In this document: one piece after another, positions 19,750 to 30,378 of the stretch | Layout: each line of letters begins with the position of its first letter | How positions within the stretch are numbered: position 1 is the stretch's first letter | Assembly (NCBI GenBank): GCA_036245525.1 | Contig: BTPG01000007.1 | Span: forward strand, 160,850,379-160,914,378 | Length of the DNA stretch: 64,000 nt | Direction: 5' to 3' | Source of the DNA: Semisulcospira habei | Taxonomy: Eukaryota > Mollusca > Gastropoda > Semisulcospiridae | The notes under the pieces: model-generated | The model's input: only the letters and a program-made list of their open reading frames with translations | What the model was told of the DNA's origin: nothing | Databases searched by the model: none | Made by a program: the position numbers and the translations under genes

Positions 19750-22107
19750 ATGACTACCCTTCCCCCTGTTCCCGATTCGTCTCGGAGGTAAGGTAGCGGT
19801 AGTTTCCCACAGCCGGCCCTCGGGCCGAGAGCCGGCTACCGTTGGGCTTTCCTTTCGGCTTTGCTACTACGTGGGCGCCAGTTGTTGAGCTTACGCTTCG
19901 GCGCCTTGCACGACCTTTTTTACGAGTCTCCTCGAGGGACGTCGCCTTCTCTCCTTTGGTATTTCACTGTTACGAGAAGACGTTGCCTTGTAGACTAGGG
20001 TTTCTGTTCTCGTAGGGCCTTCGGGCACCCACACGCCGTTCGTCTACCTTAAAGGCCCTTTAGCTCTGGGAGACTGTAGCCACTATTTACGCGCCAGTGG
20101 TCACGGCGCTTGGAGTACCTTGGTGTGGGGCTAGGCTCCCTTGTCCGCCTTTGCGACCTTGTGCTCTTTGTCTGTTGCAGGAACCAAATGCTTACCTGCG
20201 CTCAATGCGGCGACTTCAAGTGGCCGACGGACGACCATGCGGTCTGCCTCCCCTGCTCGGGCTGCGCCTCGACCATCTCTGCGATGTCTGTGCGACCTGG
20301 CCGGAGTTCCGTTGGTCTGACCTCTGGAGTTTTTTACCGGCGAGAGCGACCTCCGTCTGCTATCTCTCGTCCCACTCCTGTTGACGTCGCCCCTGTGGTA
20401 ACGACCGCTCTTCCTCGCCTCGGCCTCTCGGAACGGATTGATCGTCGGGACTCTGCGTTGTTCGCTGACCAGAGGACTGCCACTGCTGCCACGCCCGCTG
20501 ACCCTTCCGGAGGGTCTGTTTGCCGGCAAAGCGCCCGCCTCACTGAGCCCGGCCTGCAGCAGTTCGCCACGAGCCGTCCCACGTTGACTGGCCTTGCTCC
20601 TCTCTCTCTCCACGATAAGCCCGCTGATCCTTCCGGAGGATCTGTACACCGGCATAGAGCCCTTCTCACTGAGTCCGGCCAGGAGAGACGTCAGCCTCAA
20701 CCTACGCGACACAGTCGCGCCCCCGACCTTTCCCGTTCCACTGTCAGTGCTAGACACTCGCGCTCGCCCGCGAGCGCCGCCGGAAGGATCGTTCCCCCCG
20801 CCGGGAGCGTCGCCGCTCCCCCCGCCACTCCTCGTCGCGCGCTCGGTCGCGCTCGCCTTCGCAGTTCGATGCGTTCGCCGCGTCAGCGCCATCGTCGACC
20901 TTCTTCCCGTGATCGGCACTCCTCTTCGGTTGTCCGCCGTACTTCACCCAGAAGAAGCCACGCACCGGACAGGACCCCTCCTCGCTCCTTCCCGCGGTCG
21001 CCTCGGCGATCCCCGCCTCCGTCGTCGCTGCCGGCTCGTGCCCGGGCTTCCCGTGAGGTTCGAGATGCGCCCCCGCCCAAGCTTCGACCTTCCTTGGTGC
21101 CTCACCCGCCTTCTCGCCACCCCCTGGACGAAGAAGCCCTCAGCGTGCTGCCCGAAGACTCCGTCTCAGCCCTGTTGGAGGAGGATGCTCGCTCCCTTTC
21201 GCCCTCCGACGTCGGTGATGATGTCCCCTCGTCCCTTCCGTCGTCGTCCCGGGCGGAGACCCTCCTAGCCTTGGATGAAACCGCCAGGATCATCGTGGCC
21301 ACTCTGCCAGCGGACTCCTGCCCAGCCTCTCCCCCCCCCCCTGAAGAGGAAGGTCTCGGCCTTTGTGGATGCCGAGCGTCAGGTGAAGAGGTTCAAGTCG
21401 CTTCCCCAGCCGCCTGGATTTAAGGAGCTGCGAGATGTCTTCTCAGCGCTCCTGCAACTTCCTGCGTCTCGAGAGCCGGTGTTCTTCTCCGATCGTCGCT
21501 GGCCGGCTGGCCTGGACATCGCCTTCCGGCGGGATTGGTATGCCGGTCTTTCCCAGGCTTTCTCCATCCCTCTTCCTGCGATCGACCCCCCGGCCGTGTC
21601 GCAAGCTGGCGGCTCCGCCCTCCTTCGCCGTTCCTTCCCTCGTGGCCTGGATTGACTGCGTCTCTGGTGCGGAACACCTTAGCCTGCGCTGGGTTCCTGG
21701 AGCTGCTCACTCAAGCCCTGGTTCGTCGTGTGGAAGACGCTTGGCAGCCTTCTATCACGCCTCTCCTTGGGGATTTACTCGTCTCAGCGGAAGTCGCCAA
21801 CCGAGCCGCCTACCACTCATCCGTTAATGCTATGGCTGCCTCCGCCAACTGTGCCCTGATGCGTCGAGACGCACTTCTGCTTGCCTGCCGAGGGATACCA
21901 CCTGACCTGCATGCGCAGCTTCGTCGTGCTCCGCTGGGTGGCCCCCTGCTTTTCGGCGACACCTGGTCATCCGTTCGAGCCTCCAACCCCGACCGCTGGC
22001 CTGTGAGTGCTCCTCCTCCCCGCCGCTTTCCGTCCTCCCGACAGGGTAGGGGTCGCGTCTCTCGGTCGGTTAGACCCGCTGCTGCGTCAGCCCTGCTTCG
22101 GCCCTGA
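19750..22107 (+). pseudogene. DIRS-D gag-like ORF1, spliced start and two frameshifts
   Basis: Predicted leader exon 19750-19787 (ATG ACT ACC CTT.., 12 codons plus AG) is followed by donor GTAAGG; acceptor CTGTTGCAG ends at 20180 and exon 2 begins GAACCAAATG. Joining restores one frame through to the zinc finger (CAQCGDFKW then CLPCSGC). A Ser/Arg/Pro-rich middle follows. A poly-C run near 21335 shifts the frame, and a second change near 21650 returns to frame 1. The C-terminal capsid-like motifs FKSLPQPPGFKELRDVFSAL and LLTQALVRRVEDAWQPSITP match DIRS-B. An alternative start at the ATG at 20188 would also give the zinc finger in D, but B has no such ATG. Confidence 0.82.
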
Positions 22108-22299
22108 GCAGGCCCCCGCCTTGGCCGTCCTAGACCCTCCAGGGCCTGTGTCCCTGCCTGGCCCCGTCCCGCCCGGCGACCGGGTCGCGGGCGGGCTACC
22201 TGACTGCCCCCCAGCCTTGGCCCCACCGTCCACTTCGGGGTCTCCGGTCGGTGGGAGGCTAGCCTTTTTTCAGCGGAAATTGGCTGACACTCTTTCCCG

Positions 22300-24277
22300 A
22301 CGACCCCTGGATTTGCGACACCGTCTCGGCCGACCTCCGGATCGCCTTTCGCAGCCCGCCTCCTTTGCGTCGCTCCCCCCTTTGGACCGAGATCCCCAGC
22401 GACCCGTTGAAGGCCTCCGCTCTTCGGGGAGAGGTCTCCTCCCTCCTGAGGAAAGCCGCCACGGAGGTGGTACGCGTCCCCTACTCCCCAGCCTTCTACA
22501 GCCGCTTGTTCGTCGTTCCGAAGCCTGGAGGGAGATGGCGACCGGTGATCGATCTCTTGGCCCTGAACAAGTACATTACGGCCCCCTCCTTCCGGTTGGA
22601 GACTGCACGAGCCCTGAAAGCCGCGGTCCAGCCTCTGGACTTCGCAGTCAGCCTGGACCTTTCAGATGCGTACCTGCATGTCCCGATGCACCAGGCCTCC
22701 AGGAAGTTCCTCCGCTTTGCGATCGACGGCGTGGTATACCAGTTTCGCGCGCTCCCGTTCGGTCTCAACCTCAGCCCCTGGGTGTTCACCCGGCTGATGG
22801 ACGCCGTAGTCGCCAAGGCCGACAGTCCTCCTCCAGTCCGACGTCGAATTACCTAGACGACCTCCTCCTACGCAACCAGTCAGAGACCTCGCTCGCGTCG
22901 GACAGGGATGCGCTGCTACTGCTTCTGGCACACTTGGGCTTCCTAGTGAACGACGGCAAGTCGGATCTCTCGCTGTCCCGCCGCTTCGTGCACCTGGGCA
23001 TGGAATTTGCGACCGACCTCAACAGGGTGCGCCTCCCAGCCCCCCGGATCCAGAAGATTGCGGACCTAGCCGGTCAGTTAGCACGACAGGACGTGGCCCC
23101 CGCCAGAGTCTGGCCTCCAGCTTGGGCCTGCTGAACGCCGCAGCGGACCTTATCCCCCTAGGTCGTCTCTACTCCCGGCCGATCCAGCATCTCCTACTCC
23201 ATTGGCGCCCGTCGTCAGGCGACTTAGCGACGTTGGTTCCGGTGCCCCAGATGCTGCTGCCTCATCTTCGTCGGTGGACCGACCACTCGTGGCTAGCGTC
23301 GGGAGTTCCCCTGGCCGCCCCTCCACCCCAGACCTCGCTTTGGGTCGACGCCAGCCTCACTGGGTGGGGCGCCCATCTCCTTCCTCGGTTCCTCTCGACT
23401 TCGGGGCCCTGGCCCGCGGACTTAGCGCACACTCACATCAATTGGCTGGAGATGCAGGCTGTGTGGCAAGCCCTGCAGTTCTGGGAGGATCTCCTCAGAC
23501 ACAAGGAGCTTCTCGTCCTCTCGGACAACACGACTATGGTGGCTTACATCCAGAAACAAGGTGGCACTCGCTCCCGACCTTTGTAGGCCCCTCTACCGGA
23601 TGTTGCGTTGGTGCGAGGACCGGGGTATTACCATTCGAGCCCGACACATCCCCGGACACCTGAATGTCTTAGCCGACTCGCTGTCTCGCCGCGGCCAGCT
23701 CCTGCACACGGAATGGACCCTTCGGCAGGACATCTTTCGGATGATCTGTGCCCGGTGGGAGACTCCCCAGGTCGACTTGTTCGCCACAAGGTGGAACCAT
23801 CAGCTGCCGCTCTTCGTCTCCCCGATTCCCGATCCACTTGCCTGGGCTGTCGATGCACTCTCCATTCCCTGGGACGGCCTGGTGGCTTACGCCTTCCCCC
23901 CGACGGTTCTCGTACCCAAAGTCCTTCTCAAGCTTCGGGGATGCTCGGCGGTCCTGCTGTTAGTTGCGCCGTTCGCCTGGAACCGCTCCTGGACCACCGA
24001 CCTTCTCAGCCTCGCCACGGACCCGCCCCTGCTGCTTCCCGCCCCACGCACCATGCTCAAGCAACCGCGTCAGCCGCTGTTCCACCCCTGCCCGGAGCGG
24101 CTCCTCCTTCACGCCTGGAGGTTGTGCGGCAAGCCCTCGGAGCTAGAGGCTACTCGGGTGCAGCAGTGGAGGCGATCGCTTCGGCCCGCAGACCTTCCAC
24201 CATCCGAGTCTACGAGGGAAAGTGGCGAGTCCTGTGTTCCTGGTGCTCTGAGCACGGCCTGTCACCCACGGAACTGA
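22300..24277 (+). pseudogene. DIRS-D RT-RNase H-methyltransferase-like ORF2, three frameshifts
   Basis: RT begins in frame 3 (FYSRLFVVPKPGGRWRPVID, LDLSDAYLHVPM, ALPFGLNLSPWVF). The frame changes near 22830, just before YLDDLLLRNQ; near 23112 (QLLGLM-equivalent lost); and near 23583 inside RNase H after YIQKQGGTRS. RNase H acidic residues remain in VDASLTGWG, NWLEMQAVW, LSDNTTMVAYI and VLADSLSR. The methyltransferase-like region reads DLFATRWNHQLP and PDPLAWAVDALSIPWDGLV, with AFPP at the (D/N)PPY position. Frame breaks make it inactive unless they are assembly errors at GC-rich sites. Confidence 0.88.
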
Positions 24278-25190
24278 CTAATCCTCAGCTGGCGGACTTC
24301 TTCCTCTGGCTCTTTCGAGACTTAGGCCTGGCCCCCATCACCGTGAGGGGTTACCGGTCCATGATCGCTGACACTTATCGACACCTTGGACACCCAGACC
24401 CGGGCGCCTGCAAAGACTTAGCCGACCTTATGGGTCACTTCGGCATCCAGCGCCCAACACACCGCTCACTCCTTCCCCGCTGGGACCTGCCCTGGGTGCT
24501 AACGTGGTTAAATTCTGACAGATTTGAACCCTTAACTTTGGCCCGTTTCGCAGATGTGACACGAAAGACGTGCTTCCTGCTGGCCCTTGCTACCGCCTCT
24601 CGGGTGAGTGAGCTACACGCACTCTCGGCGCGGCCTACCTGCCTACAGTTCCGAGCGGACGGGTCTGTTCAACTCCTCACTGACCCTGCCTTCCTGGCCA
24701 AGAACAGGTCTCCTCTGACGGCACCTCAGATTATCACCTTACGGCCGCTAAGAACCAACCCTCTGTCTCAGGAGACCAGGCAACAGGATCCCGTGCGCGC
24801 CCTTAGAGTTTATCTGCGACGATCTAAAGCGCCTTCCGCAGAGGGCGTTCGCGCCTCTTCCTACCTCTGAGACCCAGCAGGAATGACATAACAGCCCAGA
24901 CGATCTCGTCCTGGCTCCGCTGGGTTATACGCTCCGCGTATCAAGATATCTCCCCGCAGGGAGCGAAGAGGCTGCACATTCGCGCACATGAGGTACGAGC
25001 CATGGCCACGAGCCTCGCATTTGACCGAAACTTCGCTGTCAAGGACATCGTGGCAGCCGTGGGCTGGCAGACTGAATCTGTATTCGCCCGCTTCTACCTC
25101 AGGGACCTGGCAGGCCAAAGAGAGAATCTCGCACTAGTGGGGGACATCGCCGCTGCGCAACACTCCCTCCCGGCGCCACCGGCGCCGTAG
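24080..25190 (+). pseudogene. DIRS-D tyrosine recombinase, one frameshift
   Basis: Open in frame 1 through the complete N-terminal core-binding domain (STIRVYEGKWRVLCSWC; LADFFLWLFRDLGLAPITV) and the first catalytic Arg (ATASRVSELHALSAR). One extra base near 24840, after RVYLRRSK, moves the rest to another frame. That part has HEVRAMATSLAF (His, Arg), GWQTESVF and FYLRDLAGQ (nucleophile Tyr), ending at 25190. This copy shows the N-terminal domain that is frameshifted in DIRS-B. Confidence 0.87.
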
Positions 25191-25287
25191 GTATGCACTT
25201 CGCTAAAATTGTCGGGAGGTTGCGATTGGGAGGACGGTGCTGTTACCATTAAGAGTTGCGCGGCACCCTCCTCCTCATCGCAATTCT

Positions 25288-25386
25288 TCCATAAAGTCAT
25301 GTCATCGGTAATGTTTTTGAGGAAACAAATTCATTTTTCTCTAAAAGGTATTTTTTCGAAAAATACTTACCGATGACATGACTCGG
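25288..25386 (+). repeat. DIRS-D internal complementary region
   Basis: CCATAAAGTCATGTCATCGG to GAGGAAACAAAT is the complement of the left end. TTCATTTTTCTCTAAAAGG onward to CGATGACATG is the complement of the right end. Confidence 0.93.
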
Positions 25387-25432
25387 AGGACCCTCCCTCC
25401 TGCCCCGCTTGCCGCTTTCGAGCGAAGTATCA

Positions 25433-25646
25433 CAAAAAACTGGCCGGTCTCGTGACCGGAGCCGGTAAGGCGGGAAACGGGAGACAACTCTCGGCCCCTC
25501 TAGGGGGGTTCCCCGAGTGCCTCCCGGGTTGTGTGGGCACACAACGGGTAAGTAGGCTAAAATTGAGCTAAAAGTAGACATTTCCATAAAGTCATGTCAT
25601 CGGTAAGTATTTTTCGAAAAAATACCTTTTAGAGAAAAATGAATTT
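25433..25646 (+). repeat. DIRS-D right inverted terminal repeat
   Basis: Inverse of the left repeat with a unique terminal segment AGTATTTTTCGAAAAAATAC to ATGAATTT. Confidence 0.93.
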
Positions 25647-25782
25647 CTCAGGTACTATGGACAGCGGTAATTGCATCAACATACTCAAATGAGCGACCTT
25701 TCAGAAAGGTCACAGGTCAGATGAATTTGTCTGATCAGTCAGACTTGTTAGCCGTAAGAGCTTTGCCGTTCTTTTTGTCTAG

Positions 25783-25863
25783 ATGCGGGTGTTGGAGGGC
25801 AACTGGAGAAAGGCGGAGGACGAGGTGTACAGGTTTGATGAGCTGGTGGAGAACATCCGAGAG
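25783..25863 (+). CDS. Coiled-coil protein, exon 4 of 5 seen
   Basis: 27 codons, phase 0, acceptor TTTTTGTCTAG and donor GTAGGT. Peptide MRVLEGNWRKAEDEVYRFDE then LVENIRE, an amphipathic helix continuing the coil. The exon lies 137 bases after the DIRS-D right end, so the element shortened none of the splice site. It can splice in frame either to 26637 or to 32957. Confidence 0.75.
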
Positions 25864-26018
25864 GTAGGTGCGGCTTGTCTAGTTAACTTACAACAATCTG
25901 TCCAAGGACTGAGGTGATAGTCGTCTAGCTTAAATATTCAGACATGAAAATCAAAACCTATGCAATGGATGTTTTCTCTAAAAAATGTGTGTGGGGGGGG
26001 GGGGACCAATGATCCAGC

Positions 26019-26094
26019 TGCAAGAGACATGGATCCTCATGAGCCCCCGCAACAGCGGGGGATCATGAGGATCTATGTCTCTTGCTGAGATCAA
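26019..26094. repeat. H2 hairpin
   Basis: GCAAGAGACATGGATCCTCA on the left, TGAGGATCTATGTCTCTTGC on the right, loop CCCCCGCAACAGCGGGG. Confidence 0.9.
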
Positions 26095-26179
26095 TGTGTA
26101 TCCACGTTTCTAGGATGGTTCCTCCTGTTCTCCAGAAATATTTTGGGGGCTAGGGGATAGTCTGGCCCCCCTATCTTAT

Positions 26180-26326
26180 TATTTTGGGTGTTTCCCTCCT
26201 CCCCCCCCCTTTCCCCTCCTCCCTCCCCCAACCCCTTACCCCCTCCCCCGACCCCCCTTCCCCCTCCACCCTCCCTCTCTCTTCACCCCCCTTACCCCTC
26301 CACCCCCCTCCACCCCCTCCTTTCCC
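26180..26326. repeat. C/T-rich low-complexity tract
   Basis: Polypyrimidine with short CCCTCC and CCACC motifs; no gene. Confidence 0.9.
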
Positions 26327-26452
26327 AGGCTCTTACACCACTGATATGGATACCCTGTGATTGAAGTAAATATTTGAGACACGCTCCAAACGTGGCACAT
26401 CTGGCACACCATACTTTCTTGGCTGTGATATTGAAATTTGCACTTAGAAGAG

Positions 26453-26520
26453 TTAACTCATTCAAGACTCCCGGCATCAGTAACTGTAAAAGTATAGCAT
26501 TACAGCCTTGAATGGGTTAA
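26453..26520. repeat. Short TTAA-flanked foldback
   Basis: TTAACTCATTCAAG on the left and CTTGAATGGGTTAA on the right; inner AGCATTACAG weakly pairs. Smallest TTAA-ended palindrome in the window. Confidence 0.55.
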
Positions 26521-26636
26521 ATGCTTAGTTTAGTGCTGTGACAGACCAGTTCTTGGCTGATTGCGAGAGTCATACATCCTGTTTGTGCCTTCTGCAGGTG
26601 TTCCCATAATGCAGTGTTGTGGTTTTTGTTCTGCAG

Positions 26637-26726
26637 ATTGCCGAGTCTCGCTCGGGGTCCCCCACGTCTTGCATGCAGAACATCCTTCAGCTCATCAACG
26701 GGGGAATCGGCTCTTCACAAGTCTGA
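26637..26726 (+). CDS. Coiled-coil protein, terminal exon
   Basis: 29 codons plus TGA in phase 0 after acceptor TTTTTGTTCTGCAG. The peptide IAESRSGSPTSCMQNILQLI continues to NGGIGSSQV. The Ser/Gly/Pro-rich start leaves the coiled coil, and the last part may form a short amphipathic helix. An AATAAA signal follows at 26810. The gene is in sense with all DIRS copies. Family not recognised. Confidence 0.72.
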   Translation: MAESRSGSPTSCMQNILQLINGGIGSSQV

Positions 26727-26809
26727 ACTCTGATTTGTCTTCCATCGTTCACCTCCACCTGTGCATATAGGTAGCAACAAATGTCTCTTTGACAACAGCA
26801 AGCTTAAAA

Positions 26810-26815
26810 AAATAA
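26810..26815 (+). terminator. Polyadenylation signal AATAAA
   Basis: 84 bases after the stop codon at 26726, in an A-rich context that weakens the call. Confidence 0.45.
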
Positions 26816-26937
26816 AAAAAATTAAACAGACTTTTTACCCCAGAAATCTCAAGAAAGAAGAAAGAAAGGACAGTCATAAAGTTAACCCAAAGATACTTCC
26901 TCTATCTGGGGAGCAGCTGAAGACAATCTCTCACAGA

Positions 26938-27003
26938 AGGAGGCATAGAATCTGATGAGCCCATGCAGTCACAGGAGCTCATGAGTGTCTTTGCCTCCTT
27001 CTG
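26938..27003. repeat. Degenerate H2 hairpin
   Basis: AGAAGGAGGCATAGAATCTG on the left and AGTGTCTTTGCCTCCTTCT on the right; loop ATGCAGTCACAGG. Confidence 0.75.
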
Positions 27004-27215
27004 ATGGAACAGGAGGGCTGAAAGACTGTTTTTCCCCCCAAACTGTTCATTGTTCAACTCATTAATATTAACTTTTGTACTTTTTTAAGGTGTTAATTTT
27101 GTATTATTAATGTTCGTTTGTTCTTGCTCCAGTTCTTAAATATTTATTGATATTGTAGTGGAAAGTAGGGTGCTGTCGTAACTCATTTTGCTCCAGGTCC
27201 CTACAACAGGAGATG

Positions 27216-27350
27216 GCTTGACCATGATAATTCAAGGGTAGTGCCAGATGAGCTTGGCGCCTTCAAGCCATCTCCTGCAGCTGGTACATAGTCATGAGGA
27301 AACACCTTTTAAATTTGAAAAATGGGACCTTGGGGCTAGAAGGGTTAAAA
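27216..27350. repeat. Half copy of a full H1 element
   Basis: The left hairpin arm (CATGATAATTCAAGGGTAGT) is followed directly by the right outer flank (CTGGTACATAGTCATGAGG, GGGACCTTGGGGCTAGAAGG, then GTTAA). The right hairpin arm is deleted. Confidence 0.75.
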
Positions 27351-28096
27351 ATTCAACTTTGAAGCTACGTTTTAGTAAGCACAAATGCAATACGAATACG
27401 GTCTGCGCCCATTATGGCGATACAATTTTCATTGAAAATTTGCACGTGTTTCCATAACAAATTTGCCACATTTGAATTCCCACCTTTGTGGGAACCATGA
27501 AATATGCTGCAAATATCAGAACGACGCGAGAAGATGCACTAGAATTTTGGTGTGAACGCATGCCATATGACATCTGACAAAAACTGCTCCCCCTGAGCGA
27601 ATAGTAAGTCGTGTCCTGTTCGTTTCGTAATCGGATGTGAAATTTGGTTCCGTATCAGACATGTAGAAATACACGATCGTAAAAATGACTTGCACAAACT
27701 TTTCTGTTTTTGCACCCACGTTGAATTCAGATCGTTTTTATATCGGATATGTGCTTATGAAAACGTAGGGTAAGTCTTTTGCAGTTGTGATGATATTTTA
27801 GTCGAAGTGCTGGTGAAAAAATGGGAGGGGTGGGCATGTTACGGGTAGACTGACACTGGGAACAGATTGTATTTCTGAAGTCTGTGTTAATTGAATAATT
27901 GAATGCCAAAGAGCATCCGCCCTCCAAGGGACATAGACACAAATGGTTTTAGCAGGAGGAATAGAGCTTTATGAGCCCCAACAACCGCGGCTTGATCGAG
28001 TTCGCGCATTGTTGACACTTTTATTTCTAAAATCTAATTTCTTTCATCAGCCAAAAGCCAGAACCGTCTGAGAAACGCGGATACACATTGGTCTCA
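27351..28096. other. No gene seen
   Basis: AT-rich unique-looking sequence with a decayed H2 fragment near 27950-27985 (GCAGGAGGAATAGAGCTTTA then TGAGCCCC). Confidence 0.5.
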
Positions 28097-28163
28097 GCAA
28101 GAGACATAGATCCTCATGAGCCCCCGCTGTTGCAGGGGCTCATGAGGATCTATGTCTCTTGCA
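28097..28163. repeat. H2 hairpin
   Basis: Near-perfect stem; GCAAGAGACATAGATCCTCA on the left, loop around CCGCTGTTGCAGG. Confidence 0.92.
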
Positions 28164-28835
28164 GTTGGATCGTGTTCACATTTCCTCAGGAGTTGAAGAG
28201 GTGAAATCAAATGTGTGTTGACAAACAGGTAATTTGGACGCTTATGGCTATTTCACTTGTACTTTTAGCGCCAACAGTATGAGACGGATTGAATGTGATA
28301 GCTGGGGCGTACAGCCTGCTCAGTTTAACATCTACATTATCTGCATGAGCTGTCGTGCTTGATCGGCATGAGCAAATTAGCTTTAACACTAAAAGGGAGT
28401 TAGCAAACTTGGTACGCACATTCATTCGCAAAGAGAACAATGTAGTGTATTGAAGAGAAGAACCCAACAGGCAAAGAAACACAGAAAAGACAAATTGATA
28501 TTTCAAAAAAGACAAACAAGTGCACAGTTCAGTCGCTATTTACCTTGTCAGCGAAAAAACAAAGTGGCAACTCTGTTTCTTTCTCCATTGGGTCTGTCTC
28601 TGCGTACACGCTTGCAGTCACCTTTTTGGTCTGGATAATGTAGTGTATTGTCATAGTCTCTGGCCTGCATGAACACCCACATCTGAGTTTTACTGCCTGC
28701 TGCTTTCAGATTGCTTACACGTAATTACTTTGTGAGGTCATGATGTGTACGTTGAAAGTTTCACACAACTCGGGTGAATTATCAGCTATTTTACGCCTTG
28801 ACTGACTGTAGCCGTAGGTGTGCGTTTTTAAACTG
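28164..28835. other. No gene seen
   Basis: Short ORFs on both strands without family signal. A segment near 28500-28590 (TTCAGTCGC, ACTTACC/TTTACCTTGTCAGCG) recurs at 54565-54600, so an old dispersed repeat is present. Confidence 0.45.
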
Positions 28836-28998
28836 TTAATGTAATGCCTGGCCACCGCCATCCAGAGAACATAGATATAAAGTGTTGTCAGCAAGAGGCA
28901 TAGATCCTCATGAGCCCCCGCAACTGTGGGGACTCATGAGGATCTATGCCTCTTGCAGTTGGATTGTGTTCAGTTTTTCACAGCAGTGAAGGGGTTAA
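28836..28998. mobile_element. H2 hairpin element with TTAA at the right end
   Basis: Hairpin 28891-28957 (GCAAGAGGCATAGATCCTCA). The right flank ends CAGCAGTGAAGGGGTTAA; a TTAA occurs at 28836 but the left terminal repeat is poor. Confidence 0.65.
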
Positions 28999-29012
28999 TC
29001 AACTTTAACCCA

Positions 29013-29190
29013 TTTATGAGGTGTCCGATAACCAGTTTGTACGAGTTGTAGGAATAGGATTGATCATGATAATTCAAGGGTAGTGCCAGACTGGCTCGGC
29101 ACCATCAGGTGCCAATCCAGTCTGGCACTACCCTTGAATTATCATGGTCCTCCGTCTCCTGCCGTACTGCACTGCGTCTGAATGGGTCAA
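29013..29190. mobile_element. H1-family element
   Basis: Starts TTTAACCCATTTATGAGG. The hairpin 29059-29149 has arms CATGATAATTCAAGGGTAGT and ACTACCCTTGAATTATCATG. The right side ends TGAATGGGTCAAA. Confidence 0.8.
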
Positions 29191-29530
29191 AGCGCATGGT
29201 TCTTCAAACTGGCGCAGTCTGCTTTCCCTGTGTAAACCTACCATTTCCTGCTACTCCTGCGTTTGTACTTGTGTACATGTTTTTCATGTGCGTCATTTTA
29301 CCTCTGGACCACAGGCAGCCGAGTTGTGGGTTTATTATTCTTTTTCACCACTCTTTGTTGATGCTGGTAACCATAGCTGTACAGTTTCTTGTATCGCGAA
29401 GAATGAAATAAGGCTTTCCTTAAAGGTGTGAAGTCTCATTTCTGTGTATTTGCATTGCCCGGTATATCAAACTCTTGCTACTCGTCGGTCTGCGAGGGAG
29501 AACCATCATAACATTCACCAAAGTAGGTGA

Positions 29531-29592
29531 TGGTTAGACATGATAGTTCAAAGGTAGTGCCAACCAGGGACTACCTTTGAGTTATCGTGGCT
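29531..29592. repeat. H1 hairpin, inner stem deleted
   Basis: CATGATAGTTCAAAGGTAGT on the left and ACTACCTTTGAGTTATCGTG on the right with a short loop; the GGCGCC stem is missing. Confidence 0.75.
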
Positions 29593-29776
29593 GATCCATC
29601 TTGCATGGCTGGTCCAGTCTCTCACAAACCAGAGAGGTGGGCTAGCGCTGTAGAATTGCACACATACCAAGGGGAATTACTTGGCGCTGGACAGACCAAC
29701 AGTTAAATCCCCTTCCCCCGCCTATCAGGCACTCGATTGCCAGCCAACAGAAAAATACGCAGATATAGAACCACAC

Positions 29777-29896
29777 GATCATCTACATCCCTTGTGATAA
29801 AATTCAGATCTACATCCCTTGTGATAAAATTCAGATCTACATCCCTTGTGATGAAAAAAAAAAATTCACAATTCAGATAAGGGATGTAGATGATCG
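29777..29896. repeat. Hairpin with three tandem units in one arm
   Basis: The unit CTACATCCCTTGTGATAAAA + TTCAGAT occurs about three times. The single opposite arm is AATTCAGATAAGGGATGTAG, and outer GATCATC / GATGATC close the stem. Confidence 0.85.
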
Positions 29897-30099
29897 TCTT
29901 GTTCTACACCTGCATATATTAATCTGTGGGCTGGCATCAAGTGTGAATGTGCAAAGCAACTTTAACCATTTGGCTGTTCGTATGATTGCCGCAGGAATGA
30001 TAAAAAAAAAACACTGCCGAAAGTCAGAGTCGATTTACGCACACTTTGGGCTTAAATCCATCACTGCTAGCGGATGCAGATGGCGTTTCTGAAGTCTGT

Positions 30100-30304
30100 T
30101 TAACCCTTTTAGCCTCAAGGTCCTGTTTCTCAAAGTTTGGAGGTGTTGCCTAATGACTATGTACCAGTTGTAGGAGATGGCTTGACCATAATTCAAGGGT
30201 AGTGCCAGATGAGCTTGGCCTTCAGGCGCCAAGCTCATATGGCACTATCCTTGAATTATCGTGATCAATCATCTGCTGCAGGGTCCCGGGGCTAAAAGGG
30301 TTAA
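30100..30304. mobile_element. Full H1 element, TTAA-flanked hairpin MITE
   Basis: Ends TTAACCCTTTTAGCC and GGGGCTAAAAGGGTTAA. Inside, GTACCAGTTGTAGGAGATGG leads to the hairpin (AATTCAAGGGTAGTGCCAG and its partner). About 205 bp. TTAA at both edges fits a piggyBac-type target duplication. Confidence 0.85.
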
Positions 30305-30378
30305 TGCCAAAGAGCCCCAGACGTCCAAGGAACTGCAGGGGCTCATGAGGATCCGTTTTTTTTGCAGTTGGGTAATAT

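Larger units (their letters stand above)
19405..25646 (+). mobile_element. DIRS-D, full-length but frameshifted DIRS element
   Basis: A 6.24-kb element in the intron between coiled-coil exons 3 and 4, same strand as the gene. Ends are set by its internal complementary region: ATTTGTTTCCTC at 19405 and ATGAATTT ending 25646, overlapping by ATTT/AAAT. Inverted terminal repeats, gag, RT-RNase H-methyltransferase-like and recombinase regions are all present, but each is interrupted by frameshifts. It belongs to the same terminal subfamily as DIRS-A and is clearly different from B in the terminal repeats. Confidence 0.95.
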
